29,591 nt of DNA from Proteobacteria bacterium UBA6921 (GTDB taxonomy: Bacteria > Pseudomonadota > Gammaproteobacteria > SG8-11): the NCBI GenBank assembly GCA_002450895.1, contig DKAR01000192.1, forward strand, positions 656-30,246, written 5' to 3'. This document shows positions 25,399-29,591 of this stretch, piece by piece; positions within the stretch are counted from its first letter, which is position 1, and the number at the start of each line of letters is the position of its first letter. Below the pieces are notes generated by a model. That model was not told the DNA's origin and searched no databases. It worked only from the letters and a program-made list of their open reading frames with translations. A program made the translations under genes and the position numbers.

Positions 25399-26241
25399 AT
25401 GTCCATTCGCTGTTATTGGTTTCTTGCCCTGCCGCTGCTGGCCGTGACCGCTTTGGCCCGTGCAGACCATCTTCCTCTTTGGGAGCTTGGCGTGGGTGGT
25501 GGTGGTGTGAGTTTTCCGGATTATCGCGGTGCGGACGAGAGCCAGGCCTACGTGGCGCCATTCCCGGTTGCGGTCTATCGCGGCGAACGCGTGAATGTTG
25601 ACCGGCGCGGCTTGCGAACAATGTTGTATTACTCGGGCAACTTCGCCATCAATGCAAGCGCGGACTTCGGCGTGCCGGTGGCGAGCAAGGACAACGCGGC
25701 ACGCAAGGGCATGTCGGATCTCGATTTGATGATCCACGTCGGTCCTTCATTCGAGTACACCGTTCACCGCGAAGTGGATGACCGTGATATCGCGCGGCTG
25801 AAGCTTCCGATCCACCTTGCCTTCGCGCTCGATATGTCTGAGCCCTATTCGCACGGCTGGTTTGCATTTCCGCATTTCAACTACAGCGCCTCACGCGCAT
25901 GGTCGTTTGGAACGACGGTAGGGCCCACGTTCGCGACGCGGAATTTTCACAAGTACTACTACGACGTCGCGCCAAAGTACGTGACGCCCGCGCGTGGGCA
26001 ATACAGCAGCAACGGCGGCTACAGCGGATTTCGGTTTACGGCGGCAACGTCCAAGCGTTTCGACAAGAAATGGTTCGGTGTTTTTATGCGCTACGAAAAC
26101 TTTCATGGCGCCGTGTTTGCAGACAGTCCACTGGTGAAAGCGAAAGAAAACTACACGTTCGGCCTGGGATTCACCTGGTTCCTGATGGAATCCACCGAGC
26201 ACGCTCCGGATTCGCCCTTGACCGAACCAGATACGATGTAG
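25399..26241 (+). CDS. MipA/OmpV-family outer-membrane protein
   Basis: A 280-residue protein with a signal peptide cleaved near ARA (about residue 22). The mature start, WELGVGGGGVSFPDYRGADES followed by YVAPFPVAVYRGERV, is the hallmark of the MipA/OmpV family of outer-membrane barrels, some of which scaffold murein hydrolases and synthases. Aromatic strand ends continue to FGLGFTWFLM, after which there is a polar tail of about 20 residues, so the last barrel residue is not the C-terminus. It starts 69 bases after the Aas-like gene and is followed by mutM after 13 bases. Confidence 0.85.
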   Translation: MSIRCYWFLALPLLAVTALARADHLPLWELGVGGGGVSFPDYRGADESQAYVAPFPVAVYRGERVNVDRRGLRTMLYYSGNFAINASADFGVPVASKDNAARKGMSDLDLMIHVGPSFEYTVHREVDDRDIARLKLPIHLAFALDMSEPYSHGWFAFPHFNYSASRAWSFGTTVGPTFATRNFHKYYYDVAPKYVTPARGQYSSNGGYSGFRFTAATSKRFDKKWFGVFMRYENFHGAVFADSPLVKAKENYTFGLGFTWFLMESTEHAPDSPLTEPDTM

Positions 26242-26254
26242 CGCGCACTCGGAT

Positions 26255-27070
26255 ATGCCGGAACTTCCAGAGGTTGAGACAACCGCACGCGGCATCCGCC
26301 CCCATGTCGTTGGAAAAACCATTGTTGATGTGATCGTGCGAGACGCGCGCCTACGCTGGCGCATACCCAGCGGCCTCGCCAGCCACTTGCGCGGCAACAA
26401 GATCGACAAGGTTGAACGTCGCGCGAAGTATCTGCTGCTTCGCACCCACACGGGAACGGTGCTCGTGCATTTGGGGATGTCTGGAAATCTGCGCATTCTT
26501 CCCGCCGACACGCCGCACCAGAAACACGACCATGTGGATATCATCTTCGCGGATCACACGTGCCTGCGGATGCGCGATCCACGCCGATTCGGAGCGATGC
26601 TGTGGTGCGACGACGATTGCCACGACCACAAGCTGCTGCGTGCTTTGGGGCCCGAACCGCTTTCCGATGCTCTCGATGGCAACTACCTGTTCGAGCTGTC
26701 GCGCCGCCGCAAGGTGGCGGTCAAGTTATTCATCATGGACGCCCATACGGTGGTGGGCGTCGGCAACATCTATGCGAATGAAGCGCTGTTTCTGGCGGGC
26801 ATTCGGCCCAGCCGCGCGGCCGGCCGTATCAAACGCGACGAATACGACACCCTGGTGAAAGCCATCAAGCAGGTGTTACGCGATGCGATCGAACAAGGGG
26901 GTACGACGCTACGCGACTATGTGCGCAGTACTGGAGACCTGGGTTATTTCCAACTGAAACTGAACGTGTACGGCAAGGCGGGAGAAGCGTGCCCGCGTTG
27001 CGGGCACGCGATAAAACAGATCAGACAGGGGCAGCGTTCGAGTTTTTATTGCTCTCAGTGTCAACGCTAA
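26255..27070 (+). CDS. mutM: Formamidopyrimidine-DNA glycosylase (Fpg)
   Basis: A 271-residue base-excision repair enzyme that removes 8-oxoguanine and formamidopyrimidines and nicks the abasic site. It begins MPELPEVETTARGI; after Met removal, Pro is the Schiff-base nucleophile and the next Glu the acid. Lys58, the conserved VHLGMSGNLRI segment, MRDPRRFG and the helix-two-turn-helix VGNIYANEALF are present. A C-terminal zinc finger has Cys246, Cys249, Cys266 and Cys269. Length is normal. The last 50 bases overlap the 3' end of the convergent cytochrome-like gene. Confidence 0.97.
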   Translation: MPELPEVETTARGIRPHVVGKTIVDVIVRDARLRWRIPSGLASHLRGNKIDKVERRAKYLLLRTHTGTVLVHLGMSGNLRILPADTPHQKHDHVDIIFADHTCLRMRDPRRFGAMLWCDDDCHDHKLLRALGPEPLSDALDGNYLFELSRRRKVAVKLFIMDAHTVVGVGNIYANEALFLAGIRPSRAAGRIKRDEYDTLVKAIKQVLRDAIEQGGTTLRDYVRSTGDLGYFQLKLNVYGKAGEACPRCGHAIKQIRQGQRSSFYCSQCQR

Positions 27071-27818
27071 CAGTCTTCTTCTTCCAGTAATCACGACGGC
27101 GCAGGAAGGCGAGCGCAACGGCGCCGCCGAGGATCCATACGAAGTCGAACGCACCGCCACCGCCTTCACCGGCGAGCTTGCCGGCAAAGCCCGTGTTGTT
27201 TGATCCATCGCCGGAGCCGGTGTCATTGTTGCTGCCGTCATTGCTGGTATCGCTGACGGAACCCGGGCCGACAACAAACGTGTTGGAGGCAACGATTTCT
27301 TCGAAGTGCGGCTGGTCTTTGTGGACGCCGGCGCGGAACAGCTCGCGCATGCCTTCGCTGATGGTGCCGGTAACTGGATCGCCATACTTGGCACCCGTGG
27401 TATCAAATTCAAACCCCAGCCAGGCGACGTAGACTTTTGACATCCCTTCGTAGGCGCGGGTGGTTATCGTGGCGGGTAACTCCGAACGGACATGCCCCAG
27501 CGGCACGCCCTTTTCATCGTAAAGGTTTACACCGACCCAACCCATCTGGTTGCCACCCGTCAAAGTCACCGTGATGTCATCGCCGGCGGCGTAAGAATCG
27601 CGATCGGTCTTCGCGACCAGATTGATGGAGCCGACTTCGGCCAGGCTCGCATGCGTGCCGTGGTAGTGGCAGCCCTTGCAAGTGATGCCTTCGCGCTCGG
27701 CATGGCAGCCGTTGCATTCACGCTTGTAATAGTCTTCATACGCGTGGGCTGAATTCCACGCGAACATGAGCATTCCAAGGAGAGGCAAAGAAGAAAGTTT
27801 GAAAAACTGGCGGATCAT
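27021..27818 (-). CDS. Secreted two-CxxCH (c-type haem) protein with GlyGly-CTERM-type tail
   Basis: A 265-residue protein with AGGAG six bases before the ATG. A signal peptide ends at AHA (26). Two haem-c motifs follow at once, CNGCH (35-39) and CKGCH (47-51). A beta-rich domain (about 65-190, with DRDSYAAGDDITVTLTGG) comes next, then a Ser/Asn/Asp/Gly-rich linker (193-215). GGGGAFD (219-225), a short hydrophobic helix and RRR (240-242) form a GlyGly-CTERM-like signal. A further 23 residues follow, unusually long for this signal, and are largely encoded inside the 3' end of mutM. The protein is probably exported, gains c-type haem in the periplasm and is cell-surface attached. Its electron partner is unknown. 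Confidence 0.85.
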   Translation of the reverse strand: MIRQFFKLSSLPLLGMLMFAWNSAHAYEDYYKRECNGCHAEREGITCKGCHYHGTHASLAEVGSINLVAKTDRDSYAAGDDITVTLTGGNQMGWVGVNLYDEKGVPLGHVRSELPATITTRAYEGMSKVYVAWLGFEFDTTGAKYGDPVTGTISEGMRELFRAGVHKDQPHFEEIVASNTFVVGPGSVSDTSNDGSNNDTGSGDGSNNTGFAGKLAGEGGGGAFDFVWILGGAVALAFLRRRDYWKKKTVSVDTESNKNSNAAPV

Positions 27819-27993
27819 GGGTATCTCCTGTCACTCCTGACGAATCGTCGGGTCTCCCGCGCGATTCGCTGCCTATACGACCTGCAACCGTTGCGTGCCT
27901 TGGCAGTGTTCTGTGTAGCGAATATTGCCCGGACTTGCAGGTCAACGGCGTGATGATTGTCGCACTACTGGGAGCTTGATCCCAAATTATTAA

Positions 27994-29591
27994 TCAGTTG
28001 TTAAAACAGGGCGCCTTTTTCAGGACAAATTGAGCGTGGAGGATCTGCACGGTGAGCACCAGCATCAGCACCCACTCCCTTTGCATCATGCGGAAGTAGG
28101 CGTTTCCGTCCACTGGAACACCGCTGGACATGAGCTCTTCCCAAATTTTGTAAACATTGTCGACATCGAAAACTCCGCAGTCTCGTAGGGCGTCCTTGTT
28201 GAGGTAGGGTTCCAGCTCCCCCCGCCTTTCCCTTGTGAAAAACCACTCGCGAATCGGCGTGTAGAACGCCCGCTTCTTGAACTGACTCGGGTGCTGCGGC
28301 AAATGCGGCTGCGCAACTTTCTTCAGGATGTACTTTTCGTTCATGCCATCGAGCTTCTGGTCCGGTGGCATGCGCGCCGCTAATTCGACCAGCGGATGAT
28401 CCATGAATGGCACACGCGCTTCGACACCGTGCGCCATGCTCAGGCGATCGCTCTTCCACAAGATCCACCCCGGCAAACGCGTTTTCGTTTCCAGATACAA
28501 GGACTGGTTGATGCGGTCACGCCCCTCGACATGCGGTCGCATGTCTTCGATCAGGCTCGCCATCTGCAAATCGTTTGCGGTTTGATCGGCGAAATCACCG
28601 GCGAACAATCCCGGCAACATCTCGTCCGTGATGCTCCAGAAATCGAACCACACGGGGTAAAAACCAAAGCGTGCGATCGTCTTGCGCTGTGCAGTCGGCT
28701 CGTGAAGCTGCAGCAGCATTTGCACGAAGTTTTGCGAGAAATCGCGTGTGTACTGGGTGAGATAATGATTTCGGCGCACACCGGGATCCGGAATCTGGTT
28801 GCCCCAGATGCGCATCATGTCCTGGCGATAGCAATCATAGCCCGCGAGAATCTCGTCGGCACCGTCGCCGGTATAGACCACTTTGTAATTCTTGCGCCGC
28901 ACCAGATCCGAAAGCAGGAAATGCGGAATATCCACCGCCATCCGCTGCGGTTGTTCCAAATGATAAATGCACTCCTCGAGTTCGCGCAGGAAGCCTTCGG
29001 ATCGGTCGTCTTCCATCGTGAGTTCGCTGTTCGCGACGCGCAGGTGCGCGGCGATATTGCGATAGATGGGCGACTCGTCCATCGAGGCATTGGTGAAATG
29101 AATTGAAAACGATTGCACCGGTCGATCGTAGTGCTGGGTCATCAGCCAGGTCGTCGTGGCCGAATCGATTCCGCCGGATAGATATGCACCGATGGGAACT
29201 TCGCCGATCGTGTGCGTGGCTGCGGCATCGTTCAATGCGCGACGAAACTGCTCTTCCCAGTAATCGTCATCGTCCGATTCATATTCTTCATCGCGAGGAA
29301 ACTCAAGGTCCCAATACTTGGAAATCTCCGCCGCCTTTCCGCGGCGCAGAATCATATGATGCCCGGGCTTGAGCTCCAGAACGCCTTCGAACACCGTAAA
29401 CGGCGGAACGGCGAACTGGTAAGTAAAGTAATTCCGAATCGACTGCCTGTTGAATCGCGGCTCGACCAATCCGGAGGCAAAAATCGCCTTGGCCTCGGAA
29501 GCCAACACCACGTATTGCTCGGTTTCTGCGAAGAACAGCGGTTTGATGCCGAGCCGATCGCGCGCAACGTAAACCGTATCGTCGTCCAGAT
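27994..29591 (-). CDS. asnB: Asparagine synthase (glutamine-hydrolysing), N-terminus beyond the window
   Basis: The frame is open from the right edge to TGA at 27994-27996, about 531 codons. The visible start, VARDRLGIKPLFFA and LASEAKAIFASG, is the end of the N-terminal glutaminase domain; roughly the first 110 residues are missing. The synthetase domain shows the pyrophosphate loop LSGGIDSA (near 29180-29155), FSIHF, the VYTGDGADEILAGYD motif and GVEARVPFMDHPLVE. It would convert aspartate to asparagine, but homologues with the same domains serve in exopolysaccharide and peptide clusters, so its pathway depends on genes to the right. Confidence 0.92.
   Translation of the reverse strand, partial: LDDDTVYVARDRLGIKPLFFAETEQYVVLASEAKAIFASGLVEPRFNRQSIRNYFTYQFAVPPFTVFEGVLELKPGHHMILRRGKAAEISKYWDLEFPRDEEYESDDDDYWEEQFRRALNDAAATHTIGEVPIGAYLSGGIDSATTTWLMTQHYDRPVQSFSIHFTNASMDESPIYRNIAAHLRVANSELTMEDDRSEGFLRELEECIYHLEQPQRMAVDIPHFLLSDLVRRKNYKVVYTGDGADEILAGYDCYRQDMMRIWGNQIPDPGVRRNHYLTQYTRDFSQNFVQMLLQLHEPTAQRKTIARFGFYPVWFDFWSITDEMLPGLFAGDFADQTANDLQMASLIEDMRPHVEGRDRINQSLYLETKTRLPGWILWKSDRLSMAHGVEARVPFMDHPLVELAARMPPDQKLDGMNEKYILKKVAQPHLPQHPSQFKKRAFYTPIREWFFTRERRGELEPYLNKDALRDCGVFDVDNVYKIWEELMSSGVPVDGNAYFRMMQREWVLMLVLTVQILHAQFVLKKAPCFNN

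Noticed and set aside
28396..29106. A 236-codon open frame antisense to asparagine synthase
   Set aside because: The minus-strand frame has the full synthetase motifs; the plus frame has none.

Overview
The window is a GC-rich bacterial chromosome segment, most likely from a gammaproteobacterium. The evidence is two proteins with GlyGly-CTERM-type C-termini, a globin-coupled diguanylate cyclase, MipA/OmpV and other outer-membrane barrels, an Aas-type acyltransferase/ligase fusion and mutM. No rRNA, tRNA, CRISPR array, phage gene or insertion sequence is visible. The genus cannot be named from the sequence.

Layout. (1) 1-3045, minus strand: a globin-coupled GGDEF cyclase, then a hydantoinase A/oxoprolinase-type ATPase whose start overlaps the cyclase stop; the ATPase runs off the left edge. 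(2) 3139-7172, plus strand: a four-gene operon with an ABC ATPase, an ABC-2 permease, a GldG-like auxiliary protein and a DUF4340 protein. (3) 7544-10846: a large secreted protein with 14 BNR/VPS10-like blade repeats, four repeats of exactly 97 codons and a GlyGly-CTERM tail. It is followed by two inverted REP-like hairpins flanked by GTAG. (4) 16426-11115, minus strand: a small XRE regulator and a 1,459-residue membrane patatin-like protein. The patatin motifs appear in an unusual order, and a block resembling the RNA polymerase beta-prime barrel lies between the catalytic Ser and Asp. (5) 16572-17153: a small outer-membrane barrel, divergent from the regulator. (6) 17190-25329: five overlapping plus-strand genes encoding a membrane protein, a fatty-acid-hydroxylase/GH3 amido-synthetase fusion, an enolase-superfamily (MLE-type) enzyme, a CocE-family lipoprotein hydrolase and an Aas-like acyltransferase/acyl-ACP synthetase. 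(7) 25399-29591: a MipA/OmpV barrel, mutM, a convergent two-CxxCH GlyGly-CTERM protein, and the C-terminal three quarters of an asparagine synthetase at the right edge.

The best candidate for an undescribed system is region 6. GH3 enzymes activate carboxylates and join them to amino acids. The MLE family includes N-acylamino-acid racemases, the CocE family includes amino-ester hydrolases and acylases, Aas activates and transfers fatty acids, and membrane di-iron hydroxylases such as OlsE modify aminolipids. Together they suggest a pathway that makes and remodels a hydroxylated N-acyl-amino-acid lipid. This is inference from gene content and coupling; the substrates are unknown. The permuted patatin with its polymerase-like insert is the second strongest candidate.
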